Shown: positions 8,042 to 16,304 of the stretch, in pieces | Numbering within the stretch: position 1 is the first letter of the stretch | How the letters are laid out: the number at the start of each line of letters is the position of its first letter | Assembly (NCBI GenBank): GCA_949297075.1 | Contig: CASFRX010000064.1 | Span: 1-35,818, forward strand | Source: an uncultured Oscillospiraceae bacterium | GTDB taxonomy: Bacteria; Bacillota; Clostridia; Oscillospirales; Acutalibacteraceae | Length of the DNA: 35,818 nt | Direction: 5' to 3' | The notes under the pieces: model-generated | Databases searched by the model: none | The model's input: only the letters and a program-made list of their open reading frames with translations | Told to the model about the DNA's origin: nothing | Made by a program: the position numbers and the translations under genes

Positions 8042-8701
8042 ATGAGAGAGACAATGAAAAAAACAGTTATGCTTTTGCTTGCGGCAGTTATGATTTTCAG
8101 CGCAACCGTTATGGTTAACGCTGTAGAAGCAGACGATAGCAATACAACCGCTTCCGAAACCACAGCTAAGGATGACAAGACCACAGCCAAGGACGACAGC
8201 ACCACAGCCAAGGACGACAAGACCACAGCCAAGGATGACAAGACCACAGCTAAGGATGACAATACCACAGCCAAGGACGACAATACCACAGCTAAGGACG
8301 ACAAGACCACAGCCAAGGACGACAAGACCACGACAGAGTCTCCTGATTCGGGCTACACTGTAACTTCCCGTGACGAGCGTCCCACAACTACAAAGAAGGT
8401 GTCTGCAACAAAGAAGCCTGTATCTACAACAAAGAGGGTTGTCAGGACAACAAAGCGTTCTTATGCAACCGCTCCCGTAGTTGCCACAACTCTTGTTGAA
8501 GAAACCTCAACAGAAGCAGTAGAAGAGATTTTGACAGAAACAACAACATTATACCAGTTCACATTTGCTCCCGAAACCACTACCGAGGCTGAGGAAGAGA
8601 AAAAAGGCGTAGATGTTAAGAAGATTGTAATTATTGTAGTTATTGTTGCCGCAGTGGCAGGCGCCGGCGTTTGCCTGTTCATTCTCAGCAAGAAGCAATA
8701 A
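8042..8701 (+). CDS. Thr-rich secreted/membrane-anchored protein with tandem heptapeptide repeats
   Basis: The 219-aa protein has an N-terminal signal sequence (KKTVMLLLAAVMIFSATV), a low-complexity region of eight TTAKDD[KNS] heptapeptides (about residues 40-95), a longer Thr/Lys-rich stalk and a C-terminal transmembrane helix (IVIIVVIVAAVAGAGVCLF) ending in KKQ. This predicts a type I membrane protein with a flexible, probably O-glycosylatable stalk outside the cell; I recognise no catalytic domain. The start at 8042 has AAAGGAG upstream; an in-frame ATG 12 bp later (MKKTVM) is an alternative. It has its own promoter and a hairpin after the stop, so it is monocistronic. Function unknown. 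Confidence 0.75.
   Translation: MRETMKKTVMLLLAAVMIFSATVMVNAVEADDSNTTASETTAKDDKTTAKDDSTTAKDDKTTAKDDKTTAKDDNTTAKDDNTTAKDDKTTAKDDKTTTESPDSGYTVTSRDERPTTTKKVSATKKPVSTTKRVVRTTKRSYATAPVVATTLVEETSTEAVEEILTETTTLYQFTFAPETTTEAEEEKKGVDVKKIVIIVVIVAAVAGAGVCLFILSKKQ
8159..8326 (+). repeat. Eight tandem 21-bp repeats inside the Thr-rich surface protein gene
   Basis: Eight consecutive 21-bp units start with ACCACAGC at 8159, 8180, 8201, 8222, 8243, 8264, 8285 and 8306. They differ only at a few positions (GCC/GCT, GAC/GAT and the last codon AAG/AAT/AGC). Because the unit is a multiple of three, copy-number change would lengthen or shorten the stalk without a frameshift. Confidence 0.95.
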
Positions 8702-8724
8702 TTAAATAACCCTAAAATCCCTTA

Positions 8725-8755
8725 AAGCGGCTGCAGCGTTTGGCTGTAGCCGCTT
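8725..8755 (+). terminator. Hairpin after the Thr-rich protein gene
   Basis: AAGCGGCTGCAGC (8725-8737) pairs with GCTGTAGCCGCTT (8743-8755) with one wobble and a 5-base loop. The following T-tract is weak. Confidence 0.6.
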
Positions 8756-8926
8756 CTTAAAAGAGAGTGCGATTTTGTTTCAAACGGCACAACCGTTCAC
8801 GCAACTAAAATTCCCTTTTGGGCGCATATTAATGTTGCCGCGGCGGGTGTATGCGCCGTTTTGATTTTAGGTATCGTAGTTGTTTTGTTTCTGAGATTCA
8901 GGTTCAAAAAGCAAACTCAAGCTTAA
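8750..8926 (+). pseudogene. Relic: C-terminal transmembrane tail of a lost surface protein
   Basis: An open frame with no start codon runs from the stop at 8747 to a TAA at 8924. Its translation includes TTVHATKIPFWAHINVAAAG followed by a strongly hydrophobic stretch (VLILGIVVVLFLRF) and a basic end RFKKQTQA. That is a stalk-helix-basic-tail arrangement like the C-terminus of the neighbouring surface protein. There is no ribosome binding site. I read it as the 3' remnant of a second membrane-anchored protein; chance is possible. Confidence 0.35.
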
Positions 8927-8940
8927 TTTTTAAAAAACTA

Positions 8941-8968
8941 TTGACAAATTTGCATAAATTGATATAAT
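8941..8968 (+). promoter_or_regulatory. Promoter of the tRNA-Asp/tRNA-Thr operon
   Basis: TTGACA (8941-8946), 16-bp spacer, TATAAT (8963-8968): both hexamers match the sigma-A consensus perfectly, 38 bp ahead of tRNA-Asp. Confidence 0.9.
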
Positions 8969-9006
8969 TGTGCTTGCTGTTACTTTCAGTTTCGGCAAGC
9001 AAATTT

Positions 9007-9083
9007 GGCCCGGTAGTTCAGCTGGTTAGAACGCTAGCCTGTCACGCTAGAGGTCGACGGTTCGAGCCCGTTCCGGGTCGCCA
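9007..9083 (+). tRNA. tRNA-Asp (GUC)
   Basis: A 77-nt cloverleaf with acceptor stem GGCCCGG/CCGGGTC (one G-U), a D-arm beginning AGTTCAGCTGGTTAGA, anticodon loop CCTGTCACG with anticodon GTC, a T-arm with GGTTCGAGCC, and an encoded 3' CCA. Confidence 0.97.
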
Positions 9084-9088
9084 TATTT

Positions 9089-9164
9089 GCTGCTATGGCT
9101 CAGGTGGTAGAGCACATCCTTGGTAAGGATGAGGTCGGCAGTTCGAGTCTGCCTAGCAGCTCCA
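9089..9164 (+). tRNA. tRNA-Thr (GGU)
   Basis: A 76-nt cloverleaf with acceptor stem GCTGCTA/TAGCAGC, anticodon stem CATCC/GGATG, loop TTGGTAA with anticodon GGT, T-arm AGTTCGAGTCT and an encoded CCA. It lies 5 bp after tRNA-Asp and shares its promoter. Confidence 0.97.
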
Positions 9165-9198
9165 AAAATCCCGTTCGCATTTTGCGGACGGGATTTTT
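9165..9198 (+). terminator. Terminator of the tRNA operon
   Basis: AAAATCCCGTTCGCA (9165-9179) pairs with TGCGGACGGGATTTT (9183-9197) with one mismatch, followed by T and AACTTT. It begins at the CCA end of tRNA-Thr. Confidence 0.85.
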
Positions 9199-9317
9199 AA
9201 CTTTCACATAGTCACGAAACTCCTGATAAGTTTCATTTGCATGGCTTAGCCGACGGTATAATATACTTTGGTCGGTGCTTTTTTTCTTTTGCCGCTTGCA
9301 AATTGCAATAAAAACGG

Positions 9318-9346
9318 TTAACAAATTACAATAAAAGTGCTATAAT
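9318..9346 (+). promoter_or_regulatory. Promoter of the beta-CASP hydrolase gene
   Basis: TTAACA (9318-9323), 17-bp spacer, TATAAT (9341-9346), 67 bp before the chosen ATG at 9414. Confidence 0.7.
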
Positions 9347-9413
9347 TAGCATAGAGGGGGAACGGAACAATAAACTCATTTTAACCTAATAACATGTGAC
9401 CGAGGTGGCTGAT

Positions 9414-11021
9414 ATGAAAATTAAGTTTATTGGTGCTACTCATGAAGTGACGGGAAGCTGTACGCTTCTTGAGGTCAACCGAAAGTATTATCTTGTTGAT
9501 TGCGGAATGGAGCAGGGGAGAGATGTTTTTCAAAATGTTTCCCTGCCTGTGGCGGCGGCAGATATTGAAGCCGTCTTTATTACCCATGCCCATATTGACC
9601 ATTCTGGTATGCTTCCCCGCCTTTACAAAGAGGGCTTTGAGGGCAGAATTTACGCAACCGATGTAACTTGCGATTTGTGCAACATTATGCTCAGGGATTC
9701 TGCGCATATTCAGGAAACTGAGGCGCAGTGGCGTTCCCGCAAATCCATTCGTGCAGGCGGTGATCCCATTGAGCCTGTGTATAATATGTTTGACGCCATG
9801 GGTGCTATTTCCCTTTTTCACCGTTGCAATTACGGCGAAGTGATACGCATTGACGAGGGCGTAGCAGTCCGCTTTACGGATATAGGGCATCTTTTGGGTT
9901 CTGCCTGTATTGAGCTTTGGCTCAGAGAGGGCGATGCTGCCAGAAAAATTGTTTTCAGCGGTGATGTCGGCAACAAGGGGCAGAGAATTATCTGCGACCC
10001 TAAAACTGTTGAAGAAACCGATTATTTGGTTATAGAATCTACCTACGGCAACCGCCTGCACGAGGGCGACAGAAAGGACACAGTTCAAGAGCTTGCCGGA
10101 TATATTCAGCGGACTCTTGACAGAGGCGGCAATCTGATTATTCCCTCCTTTGCGGTTGGCAGAACTCAGGAAATGCTTTACGCTATCAGGGAGATTAAAG
10201 AAAAGGGCTTAGTTCAAGGCCATGAAAAATTCCCTGTTTATGTGGACAGCCCTTTGGCGAGCGAAGCAACATCTATATTCATTCAGTGCAATCCGGTTTG
10301 CTTCGATGAAGAAACTTTGGCTCTGCTTGATAAGGGAATTAATCCCATTTGGTTTGACGGGCTGGTAATAACAGAGTCCTCCGAAGAATCCAAGCAGATT
10401 AATTTTGACGAAGCGCCGAAAGTTATTATTTCCGCCAGCGGAATGTGCGAAGCAGGCCGAATCAGGCATCATCTCAAGCACAACCTTTGGAAAGCGAATA
10501 ATACTGTTCTTTTTGTCGGCTATCAGGCAGAGGGCTCTCTGGGCAGGCGGCTGCTCAACGGCGAGAAAGCCGTAACCCTTTTCGGCGAAGAGGTTACGGT
10601 CAATGCCGAAATTGCATCGCTCCAAGGCACGAGCGGTCACGCAGACCGAGACGGCCTTGTAGAGTGGCTGAAGAGCTTAAAGGAAAAGCCGCAGTTGGTT
10701 TTTGTAAACCACGGAGACGCTGAGGCCTGTGAAGATTTTAAAAATCTGCTTGCGGATATGGGCTACAATGCAACGGCGCCTTACAGCGGCACGGAATACA
10801 GCCTGCTTACAGGTAAAATTACCGTTTATACCGAGGGCAAAGCCGTTGACCGAAGCAAAGCTTTCAAAGCGGATACAAGAGCTAATACGGTTTACCGAAA
10901 CATGGTCAGCGAAGCTGAGGCTCTTTTGCGGCTCGTAAAAGAAAGACAGAGCAGAGCCAACAAGGATAATGCTCGGCTGACTTCGCAAATAAGGTCGCTT
11001 ATAGAAAAATGGAAAGATTAA
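9414..11021 (+). CDS. MBL-fold, beta-CASP RNA-processing hydrolase (YSH1/CPSF73-like)
   Basis: A 535-aa metallo-beta-lactamase-fold protein of the beta-CASP/RMMBL class, usually nucleases acting on RNA. Metal ligands are visible in HAHIDHSG (motif 2), DIGHLLGSA (motif 3), FSGDVGN (motif 4), and in the beta-CASP/RMMBL parts IIPSFAVGRTQEMLY, ISASGMCEAGRIRHHLK, GYQAEGSLGRRL, LQGTSGHADRDGL and FVNHGD. I start at the ATG at 9414, which has GAGGTG 6-7 bases upstream; an in-frame GTG 18 bp earlier lacks a site. Target RNAs are unknown. Monocistronic. Confidence 0.9.
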   Translation: MKIKFIGATHEVTGSCTLLEVNRKYYLVDCGMEQGRDVFQNVSLPVAAADIEAVFITHAHIDHSGMLPRLYKEGFEGRIYATDVTCDLCNIMLRDSAHIQETEAQWRSRKSIRAGGDPIEPVYNMFDAMGAISLFHRCNYGEVIRIDEGVAVRFTDIGHLLGSACIELWLREGDAARKIVFSGDVGNKGQRIICDPKTVEETDYLVIESTYGNRLHEGDRKDTVQELAGYIQRTLDRGGNLIIPSFAVGRTQEMLYAIREIKEKGLVQGHEKFPVYVDSPLASEATSIFIQCNPVCFDEETLALLDKGINPIWFDGLVITESSEESKQINFDEAPKVIISASGMCEAGRIRHHLKHNLWKANNTVLFVGYQAEGSLGRRLLNGEKAVTLFGEEVTVNAEIASLQGTSGHADRDGLVEWLKSLKEKPQLVFVNHGDAEACEDFKNLLADMGYNATAPYSGTEYSLLTGKITVYTEGKAVDRSKAFKADTRANTVYRNMVSEAEALLRLVKERQSRANKDNARLTSQIRSLIEKWKD

Positions 11022-11033
11022 TTAAATAATAAT

Positions 11034-11086
11034 GGGCTGCAGGAAAACTTTTCGCACGGTTTTCTTACAGCCCTTATGTTTTTTTG
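11034..11086. terminator. Terminator between convergent genes
   Basis: GGGCTG-CA-GGAAAAC (11034-11048) pairs with GTTTTC-TTA-CAGCCC (11059-11073) with an internal bulge, followed by TTATGTTTTTTT. It separates the plus-strand hydrolase from the converging catabolic operon and may serve both. Confidence 0.75.
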
Positions 11087-11089
11087 CGC

Positions 11090-11809
11090 TTATTCGAGGA
11101 TATTTGATGTTATGAAGTCAATACCCCAACGGCTCAAATCTTCGCCGGCCTGCTTATCGTCGCAGGTCCAGCAGTTTACCTTTATGCCGTCTGCGTGGAG
11201 AGCTGCAATGCGCTCTTCGGTAAGCTCGGTATAGCGTATATCCAAATCCAGCTTGTGCTCTTTGAGCATTTCAGGCAATTCGTCGGTATAATCATCTGCG
11301 AGATACTGCGCCGCCTGCGTAGGATAAAGCTCACGGAGCTTGAGTATATTATCGAAAGAAAATGAAATGAATATCACATTTTGAAGATAATCAAGCTCAA
11401 TTATTTCGTCGCAGATTTTTGCAATGTCCTCTTTTTCAAAATCGTTTTTCAGCTCAAGCACAGCGAACTTCTCATAGCGCTTGCAGGTGGAAATATATTC
11501 TTTGAGAGTGGGAATTTTTAAATCCTCCCTGCCCTTTATGTTGTCCCTGTCAGCAAGGTTCAGCCGCCTCAAGGTATCAAAAGTTGTTTCTTCAACGGTC
11601 ATGTTGTCGATTGCCACTCTGCCTGTAGTATCGTCATGTATGCAGACAAATTTGCCGTCAAGGGTGCGGTGAACATCGGTTTCAATGCCGTAATAGCTCC
11701 TGTTGCCTGCGGCGATGAATGCGGCATTGGTGTTCTCTTTTTCGATGCCGCTCAAGCCTCTGTGGGCAACAACTTTGGCGCTTTTTGAGTCAAATTTTAT
11801 TGTGTTCAT
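11090..11809 (-). CDS. Glycerophosphodiester phosphodiesterase family protein
   Basis: A 239-aa GDPD-type TIM barrel that would cleave glycerophosphodiesters to glycerol-3-phosphate and an alcohol. Catalytic landmarks are HRG with the ENT motif (VVAHRGLSGIEKENTNAAF), the metal site IETDVHRTLDG, HDDT, and ELKND. There is no signal peptide, so it is cytoplasmic. It is the last gene of a four-gene operon, 4 bp after the SGNH esterase. Exact substrate unknown; the association with esterase and sugar enzymes suggests degradation of a decorated lipid or polymer headgroup. Confidence 0.88.
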   Translation of the reverse strand: MNTIKFDSKSAKVVAHRGLSGIEKENTNAAFIAAGNRSYYGIETDVHRTLDGKFVCIHDDTTGRVAIDNMTVEETTFDTLRRLNLADRDNIKGREDLKIPTLKEYISTCKRYEKFAVLELKNDFEKEDIAKICDEIIELDYLQNVIFISFSFDNILKLRELYPTQAAQYLADDYTDELPEMLKEHKLDLDIRYTELTEERIAALHADGIKVNCWTCDDKQAGEDLSRWGIDFITSNILE

Positions 11810-11813
11810 AATA

Positions 11814-12428
11814 TCACTCTTTCATCATTGAGTTGAATGCGTCTGCGTAAATTCTGCCGATAAATTCAGCACCGTTTTTGTTGGGATGCACGGCGTCCTC
11901 CGACCAGTGCAGGGGAGACTTACCGACGCAGGCCTGAGCAAAAAGTCCGTCAAGAGGAATATAGTAGTCCGCAAATTCCCTTGCCAGCTTGCGCTCAATG
12001 TCGATTTTGCCGTTGAGGTCAATGCGGAAATAGTCCTTTTCCTCCGAGGGAAGAAGAAAGGCTTCAATAATCATGATTTTAGCGCTTGTCTTTTCCTTGA
12101 TTTCGGTTAAAACCCTGCGGTAGTTTGCTTCAAAAACACCGTTATCAAGCCATTCTCGGCTTTCTGCTCTGTGCCAGGTGTCGTTAATTCCGATGTGGAT
12201 TGAAACCAAATCCGGCTGAATGTCAATAAAATCACTTTGCAGCCTGTTGACAAGGTCAAGAGTTTGATTGCCGCTTATGCCCAGGTTAATAAACTCAAAA
12301 TCCATATGGGGATTTTCAGCCTTTATGTAATCGGCGGCATAGAAAGGATAGCCCTCTCCTAAATTGTGGTAATCCGTGCGGTCACGGCCGGCATCGGTAA
12401 TAGAATCACCTTGAAAAAGAATTTTCAT
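11814..12428 (-). CDS. SGNH/GDSL-family esterase
   Basis: A 204-aa hydrolase with the GDSL-type blocks in order: block I FQGDSITDAG (catalytic Ser), block II LGISGNQTLDL (oxyanion Gly), block III IGINDTW (Asn) and block V DAVHPN (Asp/His). It resembles the cytoplasmic TesA/rhamnogalacturonan acetylesterase-like group; no signal peptide. Such enzymes remove acetyl or acyl esters from sugars. It lies 4 bp after the sugar isomerase gene and 4 bp before the phosphodiesterase gene, so it is co-translated with both. Confidence 0.88.
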   Translation of the reverse strand: MKILFQGDSITDAGRDRTDYHNLGEGYPFYAADYIKAENPHMDFEFINLGISGNQTLDLVNRLQSDFIDIQPDLVSIHIGINDTWHRAESREWLDNGVFEANYRRVLTEIKEKTSAKIMIIEAFLLPSEEKDYFRIDLNGKIDIERKLAREFADYYIPLDGLFAQACVGKSPLHWSEDAVHPNKNGAEFIGRIYADAFNSMMKE

Positions 12429-12432
12429 AATC

Positions 12433-13215
12433 TTAAATTTCCAGACCTTTCATATATTTCCATGAAAGCTTTGTTGCAAGCTTTGCGTCACCGTCTGCCC
12501 AGTCGCAATCCTGCTCATAGACGATATAGGGGACATCGAGCCTTGCACAGGCTTCATAGCAAGCTTTTATGTCCACTTCGCCCTCGCCGAGAGTGACGAA
12601 TTTTCTTTTTCCATCAACGATTTTGTAGTCCTTGAAGTGGCATACATCAACTCTGCCTTTGAGTTTTTCGAGGTACTCAACGGGGCTGTATCCTGCATAG
12701 TCAATCCAGCCGACATCGGGAGTAAAGTGGAAAACCTCGGGGTCAGTGTTTTCGATTAAATAATCGAAGTACAAAACGCCGTTTTCCATGGGCTTGAACT
12801 CGAAATCATGGTTGTGATAGTTGAAAACCATGCCGTTTGCCTTGAGCTTTTTAAGGGCAGGCTCAAGCTCGGCAATAAAGCGGTTCGCATTCTCTTTTGT
12901 TGTGCGGTATTCTTCGCAGGGAGAGCCCAGACCTACACAGCGGCAGCCGATGAGTTTGTGCTCCTCGATAACGGCGTGCGTATCGTTGATAATTCTGTCC
13001 CATGGAGTGTGGGTGAGGCAGGCCTCAACACCGTTTACCTCAAGAGCTTCTTTTTGGCTCTGAGCAGGGATAGGCTCGTCTTCACCTACGCCTGAAATTT
13101 GAACTAAATTACTGCCGAGGTCTTTTACAAATTTAATTGTATCGGCAAAATCTGCAGTATTCCTGCAGAAATCTCTGAGGGTATAAAGCTGAATACCGAG
13201 AATTGGTTTAATCAT
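12433..13215 (-). CDS. Sugar phosphate isomerase/epimerase (AP endonuclease 2-type TIM barrel)
   Basis: A 260-aa protein of the xylose-isomerase-like TIM-barrel family. Landmarks are ILGIQLYTLRDF at the N-terminus, VQISGVG, the metal-site region FNYHNHDFEF, TPDVGWIDYAG, CHFKDYK and the late Glu in LGEGEVD. These are the features of IolE/IolI/YcjR-like isomerases and epimerases. It follows a Gfo/Idh oxidoreductase by 32 bp; this pair is common in catabolic operons for inositols, glucosides or modified sugars, acting through 3-keto intermediates. Substrate not deducible from sequence. Confidence 0.87.
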   Translation of the reverse strand: MIKPILGIQLYTLRDFCRNTADFADTIKFVKDLGSNLVQISGVGEDEPIPAQSQKEALEVNGVEACLTHTPWDRIINDTHAVIEEHKLIGCRCVGLGSPCEEYRTTKENANRFIAELEPALKKLKANGMVFNYHNHDFEFKPMENGVLYFDYLIENTDPEVFHFTPDVGWIDYAGYSPVEYLEKLKGRVDVCHFKDYKIVDGKRKFVTLGEGEVDIKACYEACARLDVPYIVYEQDCDWADGDAKLATKLSWKYMKGLEI

Positions 13216-13247
13216 TCTGTGCTTCTCCTTATCACTGTCTGATTTTT

Positions 13248-14423
13248 TTAGAAAGTGTTGCTCATATCTGCCTGTATTTGCTCAACAACTACTTTTTCAA
13301 ACTTGGAGTTCTTGATTTTATCCTGTAGCATGCTGTAGTAAAGCTCGTCATCAAAGGGAATTTCAACAGTTTTGTCAAGCCAGGAGGAGAGGAAAGCGGC
13401 ATTTGAAATTGTGAGGCCGTTGATGCCCTCCGCTCCCTGTGCAATAAGAGGTTCGCCGTGAAGAATATGAGCGGCAAAAGCGTTCATAACTCCCGCATGC
13501 TGGGGGTTTTCACCGTCTGTTTCAACTGTTTTCCATGCGCCGTTGGGCTTGTCAAAGCCGCCTGATGCGTTTTTTATGTATGATGAAAGCGAATCCTCAA
13601 GCTCGTAAAGCTTAATTTCAAATTCATTGCTTTCCTGGTTGAACTGACAAACAAGCTTTGCCTTGTCCATTGTGATTTCAAGCCTGTTTGTGCCGGGTGC
13701 ATCGGCTGTTGTGGTGATAAATGTGCCTGTAGCGCCGTTGGGATATTCGGCGTAGATGGAAACATCGTCCTCTACCTCAATATCGTGCCATTTTCCCTCG
13801 TGGCAAATAGCCTTGATTTTTGAGGGCATACCGCAAATCCACTGCCATAAATCCAGCTGATGAGGGCATTGGTTGAGCATAACTCCGCCGCCTTCGCCGG
13901 ACCATGTTGCACGCCATCCGCCTGAATTGTAGTAAGCCTGTGTTCTGAACCAGTCGGTAATAATCCAGCTCACCCGTCTGATTTCGCCGTAAGCACCGCT
14001 GTGCACAAGCTCTCTGACTTTTCTGTATACGCAGTTTGTGCGCTGGTTGAACATAATCGCATAGGTTTTGTCGCTCTTTTCTGCAACGGCAATTAGCTCT
14101 TTGACCTGCTTTGTGTAAACACCGGCAGGTTTTTCGCTCATAACATGCAGGCCTGCATTGAGAGCTTCGATAGCTATGGGAGGATGATCATAGTGCGGTG
14201 TGGCGATGAGAACGGCTTGGCAAAGGCCGCTGTTTATAAGCTCGCTTGCCGAGCTGAAGCAGACAACTCCGGGTATTTTCTCCTTCGCTTTTTCAAACCT
14301 TGCAGGGTCGATATCCGCAACGCAGGTTATTTCAATTTCGGGCATTTTGTTTTCAACATAGTTTTGTATGTGGCTTCCGCCCATATTGCCTATGCCGATA
14401 ATGCCCAATTTAACTTTTGACAT
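13248..14423 (-). CDS. Gfo/Idh/MocA-family NAD(P)-dependent oxidoreductase
   Basis: A 391-aa oxidoreductase with an N-terminal Rossmann fold (LGIIGIGNMGGSHIQNY, the GxGxxG-type site) and the family signature SEKPAGVYTKQVKEL, whose Lys is the usual catalytic residue. Further on is GGGVMLNQCPHQLDLWQW, with the active-site His/Asp region. It would oxidise or reduce a ring hydroxyl of a sugar or cyclitol. First gene of the operon. The ATG has GGTGA upstream. The substrate is unknown. Confidence 0.9.
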   Translation of the reverse strand: MSKVKLGIIGIGNMGGSHIQNYVENKMPEIEITCVADIDPARFEKAKEKIPGVVCFSSASELINSGLCQAVLIATPHYDHPPIAIEALNAGLHVMSEKPAGVYTKQVKELIAVAEKSDKTYAIMFNQRTNCVYRKVRELVHSGAYGEIRRVSWIITDWFRTQAYYNSGGWRATWSGEGGGVMLNQCPHQLDLWQWICGMPSKIKAICHEGKWHDIEVEDDVSIYAEYPNGATGTFITTTADAPGTNRLEITMDKAKLVCQFNQESNEFEIKLYELEDSLSSYIKNASGGFDKPNGAWKTVETDGENPQHAGVMNAFAAHILHGEPLIAQGAEGINGLTISNAAFLSSWLDKTVEIPFDDELYYSMLQDKIKNSKFEKVVVEQIQADMSNTF

Positions 14424-14570
14424 AATTAGTCACCGTTCCTTCTTGGAATTTTCTTTATCATAATTGTAACAGATCGGTATGGCATATTCAACACAAAAAT
14501 TGCTGATAAAAGGAAAAAATACTACAAAAAATTTAACCGAATATAAATTTAATATTATCACAAAAAAACA

Positions 14571-14598
14571 TTGCAAAATTTTTTCTTTTTGCTATAAT
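14571..14598 (+). promoter_or_regulatory. Promoter of the atp operon
   Basis: TTGCAA (14571-14576), 16-bp spacer, TATAAT (14593-14598), 30 bp ahead of the atpI-like start. Confidence 0.75.
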
Positions 14599-14628
14599 GG
14601 ATTTTATATTAAATTAAGAGGACAGTAT

Positions 14629-15012
14629 ATGAAAAAAATTGATTCCGCAGTATTGAAAGAAACTACTTTTGTAGGAACGGTTGTCCTGATTTTGAGCGTT
14701 TTGATGCAGGCTGTTTTTCTCATCATCGGCAAATGGGATTATACCGTTTTGCTTGGCAATATTCTCGGCTTTGTTGCCGCAGTGGGCAATTTCTTCCTCA
14801 TGGGTCTTTCGGTTCAAAAGGCTCTCGGAAAGGAAGAAAAGGAAGCTAAAGGGGTTATGAAAACCTCGCAGAGCCTGCGGCTTTTGATGCTGGCTGCTGT
14901 CTGTGCGGTGGGTTATCTTGCCCCCGTTTTTCATATTTTGGCGGTTGTGATTCCGCTTCTCTTTCCGAGAATTGCTTTCTTTGTCAGACCGCTTATTAAG
15001 AAAGAAAAATGA
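14629..15012 (+). CDS. atpI: AtpI-like membrane protein, first gene of the ATP synthase operon
   Basis: A 127-aa, four-helix membrane protein with a basic C-terminus (PLIKKEK). AtpI proteins sit at the head of F-type ATP synthase operons and help assemble the c-ring or import Mg2+. I start at the ATG at 14629, just after AGAGGACAG; an upstream in-frame extension starts before the promoter and is rejected. The assignment rests on position, length and helix count, because AtpI sequences diverge strongly. Confidence 0.75.
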   Translation: MKKIDSAVLKETTFVGTVVLILSVLMQAVFLIIGKWDYTVLLGNILGFVAAVGNFFLMGLSVQKALGKEEKEAKGVMKTSQSLRLLMLAAVCAVGYLAPVFHILAVVIPLLFPRIAFFVRPLIKKEK

Positions 15013-15072
15013 TTTATAGTGTCTGTTTCTGTCAGTAGATAGGAGGTATGCTTTACGCAGCGAAAAAATATT

Positions 15073-15954
15073 TTGTTCAAGGCTGTTGATGCTTTTTATC
15101 TTGCAATGATGGCATTGCCCATAATCTGCGCCATAGCGCTGAATGTTTTGACTAAGCCTGCTGCAGAGGGCATAAATATTACGGGTGCGCGAATATTCTT
15201 TACCGTGCCTATGCCTTTGCAGAATCTTCCCGTTACGGAAGCGCAGGTCAACTCCCTTGCGGTTGTGATTGCGATTTTCTTCTTCTGCCTTTTCATGACT
15301 CACGGAATTAACAAGGGGATGAAGCTCACACGCTTCTATATAGCAGAATGGGCGGTTGAAAAGGTGGACTCCATGGTAAACGAAAACATGGGCGAATATT
15401 TCAAAGGCTATTCTCCCTTTGTTATTTCGATTATGCTCCTTTCTGCATTTTCCAGCTTGCTCTCCCTTTTCGGGCTTTTTCCGCCGACTTCGGATATAAA
15501 CATAATCGGCGGTTGGGCGGCTCTGGTTTTCTTCCTGATAACCTATTACAAGATGAAGTGCGGACCGCTGTATTATCTCAAAGGCTTTACTGAGCCTATT
15601 GTTCTGCTCGCTCCAATTAACATTATCAGCGAGTTTGCAACTCCCGTTTCCATGTCCTTCCGTCATTACGGAAATGTGCTTTCCGGTACGGTTATCTCAA
15701 CCCTGCTCGCTTTCTTCTTGGGCAGCGCATCGGCAAAGGTACTCGGCTCTCTGCCGGGATTTTTGGCGAATTTCCCCATTTTCCAAGTAGGTATTCCCGC
15801 CGTGCTTTCTCTTTATTTTGATTTGTTCAGCAGCTTGCTTCAGGCGTTCATTTTCTCCATGCTGACCATGCTCAATGTTTCGGGCGCATTCCCCATGGAA
15901 GAATACTTCAAACGAAAAGAAAAAAAGCAAAAGAAAAAAGCAAAGGCAAAATAG
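15073..15954 (+). CDS. atpB: F-type ATP synthase subunit a
   Basis: Membrane stator subunit that forms the ion half-channels against the c-ring. The essential Arg is R197 in PVSMSFRHYGN, followed by the polar helix; FFTVPMPLQNLPVTEAQVNS is the usual N-terminal block. An extra hydrophobic helix (residues 8-25) precedes it. The start is uncertain: a strong AGGAGG at 15041-15046 is followed by an ATG at 15048 that is out of frame and ends after 13 codons, while the first in-frame start is a TTG at 15073, 27 bases from that site. Either translation is coupled through the mini-ORF, or one A too many is present in the A6 run at 15063-15068. Confidence 0.88.
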   Translation: MFKAVDAFYLAMMALPIICAIALNVLTKPAAEGINITGARIFFTVPMPLQNLPVTEAQVNSLAVVIAIFFFCLFMTHGINKGMKLTRFYIAEWAVEKVDSMVNENMGEYFKGYSPFVISIMLLSAFSSLLSLFGLFPPTSDINIIGGWAALVFFLITYYKMKCGPLYYLKGFTEPIVLLAPINIISEFATPVSMSFRHYGNVLSGTVISTLLAFFLGSASAKVLGSLPGFLANFPIFQVGIPAVLSLYFDLFSSLLQAFIFSMLTMLNVSGAFPMEEYFKRKEKKQKKKAKAK

Positions 15955-15996
15955 AAGCAAAATAAATCTTAAAATACAAACAATACAATACTATAA

Positions 15997-16302
<306 letters not shown>

Positions 16303-16304
16303 TT

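Noticed and set aside
9249..9293. Hairpin plus T7 after the tRNA operon as a second terminator or small RNA
   Set aside because: The stem is short with a long loop; the preceding terminator already explains the region.
9100..9324. 74-aa minus-strand ORF over tRNA-Thr
   Set aside because: Its C-terminus is the antisense of the tRNA, a well-known spurious ORF pattern.
9381..10088. 235-aa minus-strand ORF antisense to the beta-CASP hydrolase
   Set aside because: No start signals, and the opposite strand carries all family motifs.
14614..15666. 350-aa minus-strand ORF antisense to atpI/atpB
   Set aside because: Very rich in His, Asn, Arg and Glu, an antisense composition artefact of membrane-protein genes.
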